From Bacteroidota bacterium (GTDB taxonomy: Bacteria; Bacteroidota; Bacteroidia; AKYH767-A; OLB10): a stretch of 64,000 nucleotides of DNA. Every line of letters begins with the position of its first letter. Positions within the stretch are counted from its first letter, which is position 1. The stretch is from assembly GCA_016699635.1 (NCBI GenBank), contig CP064983.1, forward strand, positions 2,976,001 to 3,040,000, given 5' to 3'. Below are positions 26,974 to 36,217 of this stretch, piece after piece. Under the pieces are notes generated by a model that made no database searches, was not told the DNA's origin, and saw nothing but the letters and a program-made list of their open reading frames with translations. Position numbers and translations under genes: made by a program.

Positions 26974-27849
26974 ATGAAAGCTCTTTTTACAATTTGGCTG
27001 TGTTTAGTTTTTAGCCTGACAGCATTTTCTCAAAACGAATACAATAATTTTGTTGTAGAACGTAAAAATGTTCAGAAACAGATTGATGAAATGCTCAGGT
27101 CTGACAAGGCTTTTAAGAACAGAAATGCCACAGCAGAATTTCAGGCTTTAATACGGAAGCTGCTTGAACTTGACGATAAAATTATTCTCTCTGCAAACTA
27201 TACTGTAAATACGTTGCAGAATGAGAACAAGGATCTCGAAAAACAGGCTAACCTGAAACCCAAAACCATCATAAAAACTGTTCATGGCAAAACGGTAACT
27301 GTTGCTAACGACAGTATTTATGATGCACTTTTTATTGCACAAAATAGGTTAACCAACCTCAACGATGCCTTAAAAGCTAAAGATGGAGCGTTTGACCAAC
27401 TTTTGAATAAATCCGATAGCCTGATTGTAGCTAATAAAACCATGCAGGCTCGCTTTGATGCATTAATGGCTGACAACAAAGCCTTGAATGAGAAAAATAT
27501 TGTTCTTATTGTTTTCAACTCATTAGTAGCAGTTGGACTTATTCTCTCGTTGTTTTTTCTACTGAGAAAACCTGTTGCTAAAAAAATGTTGCTGAACACA
27601 CCTGAGAGCGAAAAACCTTTAGCAAGAGTTGAACAGAGTAGAGTTTTGCAGCAGGTGCCTGTTGCAAAACCTGTTGAAGTAAAGCCGGAGCCTGTAATAA
27701 AAGTTTCGCCCGAAGGAATTTTGTCTGCCTCGCATGATGCATTGGATTTTAAGCTCGACCAGATTGAAAAACTTGCCCGCCTGAAAGAGAAAGGTTATCT
27801 GACAGACGAAGAGTTTAACATTCAGAAACGTCAAATCCTTGGTGTTTGA
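26974..27849 (+). CDS. Secreted/membrane coiled-coil protein with C-terminal SHOCT domain
   Basis: A 291-residue protein of unknown function. The ATG at 26974 is preferred over an adjacent TTG. It has a signal peptide (ending AFSQ), a coiled-coil-rich region to about residue 180, one membrane segment (IVLIVFNSLVAVGLILSLFFLL) and a charged linker. The last 30 residues are a SHOCT motif (LDQIEKLARLKEKGYLTDEE). SHOCT modules are short oligomerisation-type segments. The gene follows paaZ by 25 bases and might share its transcript; no functional link is evident. Confidence 0.75.
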   Translation: MKALFTIWLCLVFSLTAFSQNEYNNFVVERKNVQKQIDEMLRSDKAFKNRNATAEFQALIRKLLELDDKIILSANYTVNTLQNENKDLEKQANLKPKTIIKTVHGKTVTVANDSIYDALFIAQNRLTNLNDALKAKDGAFDQLLNKSDSLIVANKTMQARFDALMADNKALNEKNIVLIVFNSLVAVGLILSLFFLLRKPVAKKMLLNTPESEKPLARVEQSRVLQQVPVAKPVEVKPEPVIKVSPEGILSASHDALDFKLDQIEKLARLKEKGYLTDEEFNIQKRQILGV

Positions 27850-28005
27850 TTTTTTGGCTTTTTAACTGAATTAAAAATGTGTAGTAAGATTTCATAGCAA
27901 GATGGTTGTTTTTAGTGAATGATAATTGTCATTTGGATACATAATTGACTGTAAAAGTGTGTAACTCTTATGTTTTGTTAATAACACAGAAAAGGTATTG
28001 TGAGA

Positions 28006-28040
28006 TTTGATTTTTGATTTCATAAATATGGTTACTTTTG
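28006..28040 (+). promoter_or_regulatory. Promoter of metK
   Basis: TACTTTTG at 28033-28040 fits the -7 consensus. TTTG occurs at 28006-28009 and at 28013-28016, 23 and 16 bases upstream. The leader to the ATG at 28065 is short, about 18 bases. No SAM riboswitch structure is recognisable before the gene. Confidence 0.6.
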
Positions 28041-28064
28041 CAGCCTTAAATCAAAATTTCAATC

Positions 28065-29327
28065 ATGCCATATTTATTTACTTCAGAGTCAGTATCAGAG
28101 GGACATCCTGATAAAGTAGCCGATCAGATTTCAGACGCTTTAATTGATAATTTTTTAGCATACGACCCAACATCAAAAGTTGCTTGCGAAACATTAGTAA
28201 CTACAGGCCAGGTAGTGCTTGCCGGAGAGGTAAAGTCTAATGCTTATTTAGATGTTCAGGATATTGCCCGTAAGGTTATCAAAGAAATAGGTTATACAAA
28301 GAGTGAGTATATGTTTGAAGCCCATTCTTGCGGTGTGTTTTCTGCTATTCACGAACAAAGCACAGACATCAATCAGGGTGTAGAACGCAAAAAGCCCGAA
28401 GAACAAGGTGCCGGTGATCAGGGAATGATGTTTGGATATGCCTGCCGCGAGACAGATACCTACATGCCTTTAGCAATTGAATTGGCACACTTATTACTTC
28501 GTGAACTAGCTGCAATTCGCAGAGAAGGAAAAGTGATGAAATATCTTCGTCCGGATGCAAAATCGCAGGTAACTATTGAGTATAGTGATGATAACAAGCC
28601 ACAAAGAATTGATGCAATTGTTATTTCTACACAGCATGACGACTTTGCAAAAGAAGCCGCCATGCAAAAACAAATTAAACAAGATGTTATCAATATTTTA
28701 ATTCCGCGTATTCTTAAAAAACTTCCTAAGAGAGTTCAGGTGTTGTTTAATGATAAAATTAAATATCACGTTAACCCAACAGGAAAATTTGTGATTGGCG
28801 GGCCACATGGTGATACCGGACTTACAGGAAGAAAAATCATTGTTGATACTTATGGTGGAAAAGGCGCACATGGCGGTGGTGCTTTCAGTGGAAAAGATCC
28901 TTCAAAAGTTGACCGTAGTGCGGCTTATGCAACACGACATATTGCAAAACACCTTGTAGCTGCCGGTGTATGTGACGAAGTTCTTGTTCAGGTTGCTTAT
29001 GCTATTGGCGTTGCACAGCCTGTTGGTTTGTATGTAAATACCTATGGCACATCAAAGGTAAAAATGACTGACGGAGAAATATCAAACAAACTTTCAAAGA
29101 TGAAAGAGTTTGATATGCGTCCATATTTTATAGAGAAACGTTTTAATCTTCGTTCACCAATTTATTTAGAAACTGCAGCCTATGGACACATGGGTCGCGA
29201 TTCTAAAACGGTTGAAAAGGTTTACAATAAAGGACAAGCGAACGAGAAGAAGATTAAAGTAAAACTTTTTCCTTGGGAAGAATTAAATGCAGTTAACGAA
29301 ACGAAGAAAGTTTTTGGAATCAAATAA
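28065..29327 (+). CDS. metK: S-adenosylmethionine synthetase
   Basis: MetK makes SAM from methionine and ATP in the cytosol. The protein has 420 residues, slightly longer than the E. coli enzyme. Conserved motifs include SESVSEGHPDKVADQISDA at the N-terminus, GAGDQGMMFGYA near residues 115-127, and GGPHGDTGLTGRKIIVDTYGG in the ATP/phosphate-binding loop, followed by GGGAFSGKDPSKVDRSAAY. Intact, monocistronic, with its own promoter and terminator. Confidence 0.98.
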   Translation: MPYLFTSESVSEGHPDKVADQISDALIDNFLAYDPTSKVACETLVTTGQVVLAGEVKSNAYLDVQDIARKVIKEIGYTKSEYMFEAHSCGVFSAIHEQSTDINQGVERKKPEEQGAGDQGMMFGYACRETDTYMPLAIELAHLLLRELAAIRREGKVMKYLRPDAKSQVTIEYSDDNKPQRIDAIVISTQHDDFAKEAAMQKQIKQDVINILIPRILKKLPKRVQVLFNDKIKYHVNPTGKFVIGGPHGDTGLTGRKIIVDTYGGKGAHGGGAFSGKDPSKVDRSAAYATRHIAKHLVAAGVCDEVLVQVAYAIGVAQPVGLYVNTYGTSKVKMTDGEISNKLSKMKEFDMRPYFIEKRFNLRSPIYLETAAYGHMGRDSKTVEKVYNKGQANEKKIKVKLFPWEELNAVNETKKVFGIK

Positions 29328-29332
29328 GAAAG

Positions 29333-29353
29333 AGCCCCACAAGGGGCTTTTTT
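29333..29353 (+). terminator. Rho-independent terminator of metK
   Basis: A six-base stem AGCCCC/GGGGCT (29333-29338 and 29343-29348) with a four-base loop and a T run to 29353, starting six bases after the metK stop. Compact and strong. Confidence 0.92.
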
Positions 29354-29391
29354 ATTGAAGAGTATTTGCAATAGAAACTAAATTGTTGCTA

Positions 29392-30450
29392 TCAGCCAAA
29401 AAGCATTTTAAAATAAAAGGATGGCTTGCGTAGTTTCTCTCTTAAATCTATATCATCAAACATACAGCTTATGGTCTGACGGAAGGTTTCGTTTTTTGAC
29501 GCCTTATTGACTACAAAATTAAACAGCGAAGGATAATTGCAAAGTTTTTGAAGTGTATGACTTAATTTTAATTCATTCCAAAGTCTGTTATAAACAAACT
29601 GATCATAACCTGATAAAAAATCATCGGTATAGTTGCTGCTATTTATTGCATCACGCGACACTTCTGCGGCACGCATGCCGCAGTACATGGCATTGCTGAT
29701 ACCCTCACCACTGAATGGATCAATCATGCTTGCTGCATCACCACATAAAATAATTCTGTTGCCTGATAATTTTCTTTTCTTAGAACCTAATGGCAATCCC
29801 CATCCATCAATGTTGCCTATAATGTTTGCATCTTTAAAACGATCTTTTATGGAAGGATTATTTTTAATGGCAAGAAGCATAGCTTCTTTCAGATTTACCT
29901 TTTTTGAACTGATGGTTCGTGTCAGCATACCTGCACCAACATTAGCCATGCCATTGGGTAATGGAAATATCCAGAAGTATCCGGTAGCATTTCTTTCAGA
30001 AAATGTAACTCAATAAAATTCTCACTATGAAACCCTGTCACCTTGCAGGAAATTACAATACTCCGGGTTCAATAATTTTATTAATGAAAAATCGAAATCA
30101 ATTCGTTTACTCACATATCCGGGTGAATGATTTAAAGTTGAGTTTACGGCTTTAAAAGGTACTTCTAATGTTTTGCCATTGGGTGCACCAAATAAAATTC
30201 CATTGCTTCCCAGACATTTTTCGTTTTGTACTAATAGCTGCTGAATTAAATCGGGATTAAGTTTCTTCAATACAGGTAGAACTTTTCCGCTTAATGCATC
30301 ACCACAAATTTTGTCGCGCGGAAAAACAGCTTTATCAATCAAAGTATGTTTGATTCCAAAGGAAGATAGAAACATAGATGCCGTTGCACCTGCTGGGCCT
30401 GCACCTACTATAGTTATGTTGTTTTTTAATGGCTCAGTATTATTCTGCAC
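29392..30450 (-). CDS. Geranylgeranyl-reductase-family FAD oxidoreductase, internally deleted
   Basis: A flavoprotein of the geranylgeranyl reductase/halogenase-like family. The N-terminal piece has the FAD-binding VGAGPAGATASMFL and the DKAVFPRDKICGDAL motif. The C-terminal piece has YFWIFPLPNGMANVGAG, ILCGDAASMIDPFSGEG and the end of the protein. Between them the middle part expected for the family, including the DGANS-type motif, is missing (I estimate about 100 residues): CNFLQGDR jumps to HSENFIELHFLKE at about 30030-30036. A separate one-base loss in the CC at 29981-29982 shifts the frame before GYFWIF. It lies next to mqnE. Isoprenoid or quinone tail reduction is plausible but unproven. 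Confidence 0.75.
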
Positions 30451-30460
30451 AATAAATCTT

Positions 30461-31381
30461 TCAATTAGCTACTGGAACATTTTCATAAACTTTCAAATGA
30501 TTGTACAGTGTATCGCGTTCAACGGCAACAAAACCATTCTGCGAAATCAAATCAACTAATTCTTGCGTGGTTAAAGTTGGATTTTGTTCCTCAGAACCTG
30601 CCATTGTATAAATGCGTGTTGTGTCATCAATAGTGCCATCCATATCGTCAACACCAAAATTTTGTGAGAGTTGTGCAGTGGCTCTGCCTATCATGGGCCA
30701 ATAAGCTTTTACATGCTGAAAGTTATCTAAAAAAATCCGGGCAACAGCATAATTTTTTAAATCTTCTACCTGAGTAGTTTCAGAAAGATGGCTCATCTCA
30801 TTATCCTTATTCCTGAATTTTAAGGGAATAAATGTCTGAAAGCCCTTAGTCTTATCCTGCAGATTTCTTAATCTGTTCATGTGGTCAACACGATGAGAAT
30901 AGCTTTCATAATGACCATACAACATTGTTGCATTTGAGGGTATGTTTAATTGATGTGCTTCCTGATGAATATTCAACCACTCCTCAGCATTACACTTATC
31001 TGCACAGATTTTATTGCGAATTTCCTCATCAAAAATTTCTGCACCACCACCGGGAATACTATCTAATCCATGATCTTTCAGATATTGAAGTCCTTGTGCA
31101 TTTGTCATTTTTGCTTTGCGAAACATATAGTCCAATTCAACAGCAGTAAATGCTTTTATATGTAAAGAAGGGTTGATGTTTTTAATTTCTTTTAGCAAAC
31201 CGGCAAAATAATGTAAATCCATTTTTGGATGTACACCACCAACAACATGCACTTCGGTAATACTTCCTGAAGGATATGCCCTCACTTTATTTAACATTTC
31301 ATCAATAGTAAGTTCCCAGCCATCTTCGCGGTGTTTGTAGTCCTTGTCATACTCAAATCCTAATATTATGCAAAGAAACAT
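30461..31381 (-). CDS. mqnE: Aminofutalosine synthase MqnE, 5'-truncated
   Basis: The sequence from KHREDGWELTIDEML onwards matches the radical SAM enzyme MqnE of the futalosine menaquinone route: HVVGGVHPK, KAFTAVELDYM, GLDSIPGGGAEIFDEEIR, NIPSNATMLYGH and GVDDMDGTID. A normal MqnE has about 75 more residues at the N-terminus with the CxxxCxxC iron-sulfur motif. Here that part is absent, and the coding sequence runs into a short divergent intergenic region. As it stands it could not bind its cluster. The 3' part is intact, so a deletion or assembly gap at the 5' end is likely. The start at 31381 is only the first available codon. Confidence 0.85.
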   Translation of the reverse strand: MFLCIILGFEYDKDYKHREDGWELTIDEMLNKVRAYPSGSITEVHVVGGVHPKMDLHYFAGLLKEIKNINPSLHIKAFTAVELDYMFRKAKMTNAQGLQYLKDHGLDSIPGGGAEIFDEEIRNKICADKCNAEEWLNIHQEAHQLNIPSNATMLYGHYESYSHRVDHMNRLRNLQDKTKGFQTFIPLKFRNKDNEMSHLSETTQVEDLKNYAVARIFLDNFQHVKAYWPMIGRATAQLSQNFGVDDMDGTIDDTTRIYTMAGSEEQNPTLTTQELVDLISQNGFVAVERDTLYNHLKVYENVPVAN

Positions 31382-31411
31382 AAAATTAAGAAAATGGTTT
31401 TGATTTTCATG

Positions 31412-31419
31412 TAGCTTTG
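31412..31419 (+). promoter_or_regulatory. -7 element upstream of the outer-membrane-type gene
   Basis: TAGCTTTG fits TAnnTTTG and lies 22 bases before the ATG at 31441. It overlaps an in-frame TTG at 31417, which therefore cannot be the start, so it fixes the start at 31441. Confidence 0.55.
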
Positions 31420-31440
31420 CGCCATTTATTTGATAATAAT

Positions 31441-32250
31441 ATGCAAAAGATTATTGCTTTTTGTGTTGCTCTCTTAATTACTGCAAATTGTTTTGCCGGT
31501 GAAAAAGATTGTCATTGCACGCCTTTATTTAAACATGGCAAAGGAACATTTTATCTGACATGGGGCTACAACCTCGATTGGTATTCAAAGAGCGATCTGC
31601 ATTTTAAAGGTAATGATTTTGGTGGTTATGATTTCACATTATATGATGCGAAGGCACACGATAAGCCGGGGTTGAAATATATCTTTGGTTCAGCCATTTC
31701 TATCCCTCAATATGTTTATCGTGCCGGTTATTTTTTTGGTGATAAACATGATTTAGGTGTAGAGATTTCATTTGATCACACCAAATATATTATGACCAAC
31801 AATCAGAATTTACATCTTAAAGGCAACATCAATGGTACGTTTTATGATAAAGATACTTTGGTTGGCAAAGACTTCCTGATGTTTGAGCATACGAATGGTG
31901 CCAACTTTTTGATGGCTACTCTGATGAAGCGCTATTGTATTCTTTCATCGGCTTCAAAAAATCATAGATTGCAATTGATATTGAAAGCCGGTGGTGGTTT
32001 GGTAATCCCACGAACAGATGTAACCATATTTGGTAACAGATTAGATAATAAATTTCATATTGCAGGCTATGTGTTTGGTATTGATGCGGGATTTCGCCAT
32101 GATTTAATGAAATATTTTTTTGTTGAAACAAGTTTAAAAGGTGCATTCGCTAACTTTACAAATGTTTTAACTGTAGGTGATGGCCGTGCACATCATCATT
32201 TTTTTGCAGGTGAATATATTTTTGCTGCCGGCTTTCAAATAGGCCTTTGA
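31441..32250 (+). CDS. Secreted protein, probable outer-membrane beta-barrel
   Basis: A 269-residue protein I cannot assign to a named family. It has a signal peptide (MQKIIAFCVALLITANCFAG) and then alternating hydrophobic/polar strands rich in Tyr, Phe and Gly. It ends in an aromatic/hydrophobic strand (FAAGFQIGL), as in small outer-membrane barrels. No lipobox. It stands alone, divergent from mqnE and followed by an MMPL exporter gene 46 bases later. Transport, adhesion or structural roles are all possible. Confidence 0.7.
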   Translation: MQKIIAFCVALLITANCFAGEKDCHCTPLFKHGKGTFYLTWGYNLDWYSKSDLHFKGNDFGGYDFTLYDAKAHDKPGLKYIFGSAISIPQYVYRAGYFFGDKHDLGVEISFDHTKYIMTNNQNLHLKGNINGTFYDKDTLVGKDFLMFEHTNGANFLMATLMKRYCILSSASKNHRLQLILKAGGGLVIPRTDVTIFGNRLDNKFHIAGYVFGIDAGFRHDLMKYFFVETSLKGAFANFTNVLTVGDGRAHHHFFAGEYIFAAGFQIGL

Positions 32251-32280
32251 TGCCTAACTGACTATAAAAGTTGCTTTACT

Positions 32281-32288
32281 TATCTTTG
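32281..32288 (+). promoter_or_regulatory. -7 element directly before the MMPL gene
   Basis: TATCTTTG fits TAnnTTTG and ends only eight bases before the ATG at 32297. If functional, transcription would start within a few bases of the start codon, giving a nearly leaderless message. No -33 TTTG is found at 17-23 bases. Confidence 0.45.
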
Positions 32289-32296
32289 CCCCATTC

Positions 32297-34654
32297 ATGT
32301 GGAAATTTTTAGCGAATAAGATATTAAGAAACCGTATTGCTTTTATAGTAGTACTGCTATTGTTGACAGTGTTTATGGCATATAAAGCATTAAACATCAA
32401 ACTGTCTTATGAATTCGTTCGGGTATTACCAACAACCGACCCTGCTTATGTTGAGTATGAAAATTTTAAGCAAAAGTTCGGAGAAGATGGTAGTGTTATG
32501 GTTATTGGTTTTGCAGACAGTACCATTTTTCAAATAGAAAAATTCAACAGTTGGTTTTTACTTTCCGATAAAATCAGAAAAATGGATGGCATACAAAATG
32601 TGCTTTCTATTGGCGATTTGTATGATGTTGTCAGAAATGATTCGTTGCATAAGTTTGATTTTGTTCCATTAGTTAAAACTTTGCCACAACGCCAGTCTGA
32701 AATTGACAGCATTAAAAACCGAATTAGCGAACTGCCATTTTATGATGGATTGATTTTAAATCGCGAAACTCATGCAACTGTCATGGCAATAACCTTTCAC
32801 AAGAAAGACCTTGACAGCAAACATCGTATTGATATTGTTAATGAGATAAAAAAGGAGGCTGATGCTTTCGGAAGATTGCACAACATTGAATTGCATTTTT
32901 CCGGAATGCCCTACATACGGACTGCCGTTATGGAAAAGGTGTCGCATGAGTTGAAGTTATTCTTAATTCTGGCAGTGTTGATAACGGCATTTATTCTTTG
33001 GATTTTTTTTCGAACCATTTCATCCGTTGTGTTTTCAATATTGGTAGTAGCTATTGGGGTGGTTTGGAGTATGGGAAGTATTGAATTATTTAATTTCAAA
33101 ATCACCATTCTAACTGCATTGATTCCGCCACTGATAATGGTTATCGGTGTCCCTAACTGTATTTTCCTTATCAATAAATATCATAGTGAATATGCAAGGC
33201 ACGGTAATCGCATTAAAGCCTTAGCGCGAATGATTTCTACTGTGGGAATCTCACTTTTCTTAGCCAACATAACCACAGCCATTGGTTTTGGTGTGTTGGT
33301 ATTTACTAACAGTTCATTCCTTACTCAGTTTGGTGCTATTGCAGCTATCAATGTAATGGTAACTTATTTCATCACCTTAATTTTTATTCCGATTATTCTT
33401 AGTTTTCTTCCACCACCTTCTGTTAGACAGATGCGTCATCTTGAAGGGAAAAGGATGCGTAAGATTCTTGAATGGGTTGATTTTATTGTTCATCATAAAA
33501 GAAATCAGATTTATACCGTAATTGTTACAGTTACCCTTCTAGCAATTTACGGTATGACAAAAATTGATGTCACTGGATATGTGGTTGATGATTTACCAAA
33601 AAAGAATCCTGTTTACACCGATATGCACTTCTTTGAAAAAAATTTTAAAGGTGTATTGCCATTTGAAATTTTTGTTGACACAAAAAAACCGAATGGTGTT
33701 TTTGATAATAACGGACGTGTGCTATACAAAATGAAAGCATTACAAAAGCAATTGGAAAAGTATCCTGAATTAAGTAAAGCATTGTCAATAACCGAAGCAT
33801 TAAAATTCAGCTATCAGGCTTATCGAGGTGGTGATCCAAAATATTATGTATTACCAGGCATCAGTGAACTTAAAAATCTGAATGATTATACCTCTACAGT
33901 AAAAGGAAATGAAAACAGATTGAAATCTTTTATTGATTCATCAAGACAATATACACGCATAAGTATGCAGATGGCTGATGTAGGCTCAAAGAAAATTAAA
34001 ACACTGTTAGCTGATATTCAACCTAAGGTAGATTCAATTTTCGATAGTTCACAATATCAGGTAAAACTTACAGGGCATAGCCTGATGTTTTTAAAAGGGA
34101 ATGACTATTTATTATACAATCTATATGAAAGCCTGATTATTGAAATAATACTGATTGCCATTGTCGGAATGGCATTGTTTCGTTCAATCGGTATTATCCT
34201 TTTAAGCAAACTACCTTGTTTGATTCCATTAGTAATTACCGCAGGAATAATGGGCTTTCTTGATATTCGTTTTAAGCCATCAACAATTTTGATTTTCAGT
34301 ATTGCATTTGGTATTTCCAGTGATGGTACAATTTATTTTCTTTCTAAATACAGGCAGGAATTAAAGCAACATAAAAAGTCAATAGGTGAAGCAATATCTG
34401 CAACAATAATGGACACAGGGTTCTCAATGATTTATACTGCGGTGATTCTGTTTTTTGGATTTGGCATTTTTGCTGCCTCCGATTTTGGTGGAACTGCAGC
34501 TTTAGGACTGCTTATTTCAATAACCTTGCTTGTGGCCATGATTACCAATTTAATCTTATTGCCTTCTTTGTTGCTTTCAATTGACAAGTGGGTGAGCAGG
34601 AAAGAAATTGTTAGCGAGCCTCTCATTGAATTATATGACAATGAAGAGGAGTAA
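32297..34654 (+). CDS. MMPL/RND-superfamily exporter
   Basis: A 785-residue inner-membrane transporter with the MMPL topology. One N-terminal membrane helix and a periplasmic loop are followed by five helices (about residues 220-375), then a second helix-loop and five more helices at the C-terminus (about 610-770). Residue pairs such as GFGVLVF and the Asp/Gly-rich helix of the second half (FGISSDGTIYF) resemble RND proton-relay helices. MMPL proteins export lipids, hopanoids or polyenes. Flexirubin clusters usually include one, but this gene is 11 kb from the operon, so a link is only a suggestion. Confidence 0.85.
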   Translation: MWKFLANKILRNRIAFIVVLLLLTVFMAYKALNIKLSYEFVRVLPTTDPAYVEYENFKQKFGEDGSVMVIGFADSTIFQIEKFNSWFLLSDKIRKMDGIQNVLSIGDLYDVVRNDSLHKFDFVPLVKTLPQRQSEIDSIKNRISELPFYDGLILNRETHATVMAITFHKKDLDSKHRIDIVNEIKKEADAFGRLHNIELHFSGMPYIRTAVMEKVSHELKLFLILAVLITAFILWIFFRTISSVVFSILVVAIGVVWSMGSIELFNFKITILTALIPPLIMVIGVPNCIFLINKYHSEYARHGNRIKALARMISTVGISLFLANITTAIGFGVLVFTNSSFLTQFGAIAAINVMVTYFITLIFIPIILSFLPPPSVRQMRHLEGKRMRKILEWVDFIVHHKRNQIYTVIVTVTLLAIYGMTKIDVTGYVVDDLPKKNPVYTDMHFFEKNFKGVLPFEIFVDTKKPNGVFDNNGRVLYKMKALQKQLEKYPELSKALSITEALKFSYQAYRGGDPKYYVLPGISELKNLNDYTSTVKGNENRLKSFIDSSRQYTRISMQMADVGSKKIKTLLADIQPKVDSIFDSSQYQVKLTGHSLMFLKGNDYLLYNLYESLIIEIILIAIVGMALFRSIGIILLSKLPCLIPLVITAGIMGFLDIRFKPSTILIFSIAFGISSDGTIYFLSKYRQELKQHKKSIGEAISATIMDTGFSMIYTAVILFFGFGIFAASDFGGTAALGLLISITLLVAMITNLILLPSLLLSIDKWVSRKEIVSEPLIELYDNEEE

Positions 34655-34748
34655 ACCATTTGTTAACATGCTTTAGCGGAAAACTTCCTTGTTGTTATAA
34701 ATTGCAATAATGTTTTATGCTGATGTTTGGAATATCAATCATCATCAA

Positions 34749-36149
34749 ATGAAATCATCTTCCAATGCAGGTGCATTAGCAACAATCATTACAGTATTTT
34801 TCTTTTGGGGTTTTGTGGCAGCGTCAAATGGAATATTCATACCATTTTGTAAGTCGCACTTTAATTTATCACAATTTCAATCTCAGTTAATTGATACAGC
34901 ATTCTATGCAGCTTATTTTATTGGCTCATTATTATTGTGGTTCAGCTCACAATTATTCCGGGTTGATATCCTCAATAAGTTAGGATATAAACAAGCCGTC
35001 ATTGCAGGATTATTGATTTCTGTTGCAGGTTCTTTGTTGATGATTCCAGCAGTAGGTTCCGGATCTTTTGTTTTTATTCTTTCTGCATTTTTTGTCATCG
35101 CATTAGGGTTCTCACTTCAGCAAACCGCTGCACAACCTTTTGTTACAGCCTTAGGTACTGCCGAAACAGGTGCACATAGACTAAACCTTGGTGGTGGAAT
35201 AAATTCCTTTGGAACATTGCTTGGACCAATATTAGTCAGCCTTGTTTTGTTTGGAAACCTTAGCCCCGAAGCTGCTGCCAGTGCAACTGTAGAATCTGTT
35301 GATACAGTTTATTATATTCTGACAGGAGTTTTTTTACTTGCAGCGTTATTGCTTGCTGTTGCTAAACTCCCAAAGGTACACAGCACAGAAAAGTTTGAAC
35401 CAGGTTTAGGTGCTTTAAAATTTTCGCAACTGCGATGGGGCATGCTTGCTATCTTTGTTTATGTTGGCGTAGAGGTAACCATTCAAAGCAACATGGGTGC
35501 CCTTCTGGCATTGCCGCAGTTCGGAGGACTCACAACAGCTCAAATATCTCCTTACATTTCTCTTTATTGGGGAAGTTTAATGATTGGTCGTTGGACAGGT
35601 GCCATCAGTGCTTTTAATTTTAAGCCTTCAACCAAAAAACTGCTTATGATTGTGTTGCCAATAGTTGCATATATCATTGTTTTATTAGCCAACTATCTTC
35701 GTGGTAATGAAATTACAAATCTGTTGCCATACAGTCTTTGTGTTGCAGCACTCATAGCCGGAAGTTTTTTAGCTCAGGAAAAGCCTGCGCGCATGTTGTT
35801 TATTTTTTCTGCAGGAGGTATTTTGGCAATGTTAATAGGTCTTTTTACCGAAGGGCAGGTAGCCATGTTTGCCTTCATCAGTGGTGGCTTGTGTTGCAGT
35901 ATCGGATGGCCTTGTATTTTTGCTTTAAGTATAACAGGATTAGGAAAGTTTACCGGACAAGGCTCGGCTTTTCTGATTATGATGATACTTGGAGGAGCAT
36001 TAATTCCTCCATTGCAGGGTTATCTTGCCGATGTAACAGACATTCATTCCAGCTATTGGATAACGGTCTTTTGCTTTGCGTACTTAGCCTGGTTTGCCAT
36101 TAAAGTTAAAGTAATTTTGCAAAAACAAGGTTTTCATACCAATCAGTAA
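34749..36149 (+). CDS. FucP-type sugar MFS transporter
   Basis: A 12-helix major facilitator of the fucose/glucose/galactose:H+ symporter group. I favour the ATG at 34749 (MKSSSNAGAL), which aligns with the usual family start; an ATG 13 codons upstream is the alternative. Typical features are FFFWGFVAASNGIFIPFCK in helix 1, QTAAQPFVTALG in helix 4-5 and LNLGGGINSFGTLLGP before helix 6. The sugar cannot be named. No sugar catabolic gene is adjacent. Intact. Confidence 0.85.
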   Translation: MKSSSNAGALATIITVFFFWGFVAASNGIFIPFCKSHFNLSQFQSQLIDTAFYAAYFIGSLLLWFSSQLFRVDILNKLGYKQAVIAGLLISVAGSLLMIPAVGSGSFVFILSAFFVIALGFSLQQTAAQPFVTALGTAETGAHRLNLGGGINSFGTLLGPILVSLVLFGNLSPEAAASATVESVDTVYYILTGVFLLAALLLAVAKLPKVHSTEKFEPGLGALKFSQLRWGMLAIFVYVGVEVTIQSNMGALLALPQFGGLTTAQISPYISLYWGSLMIGRWTGAISAFNFKPSTKKLLMIVLPIVAYIIVLLANYLRGNEITNLLPYSLCVAALIAGSFLAQEKPARMLFIFSAGGILAMLIGLFTEGQVAMFAFISGGLCCSIGWPCIFALSITGLGKFTGQGSAFLIMMILGGALIPPLQGYLADVTDIHSSYWITVFCFAYLAWFAIKVKVILQKQGFHTNQ

Positions 36150-36217
36150 AAGCGTTAACATTTTTTTGTTTTGGCTAATTAAAATATCCTTTACATTAGC
36201 CATCTCACTTTTTATTT

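Noticed and set aside
28041..28064. SAM riboswitch before metK
   Set aside because: The leader after the predicted promoter is only about 20 bases, too short for any SAM aptamer.
32297..34654. MMPL gene as a definite member of the polyene-type operon
   Set aside because: It lies 11 kb away on the opposite strand with its own promoter; only family-level suggestion remains.
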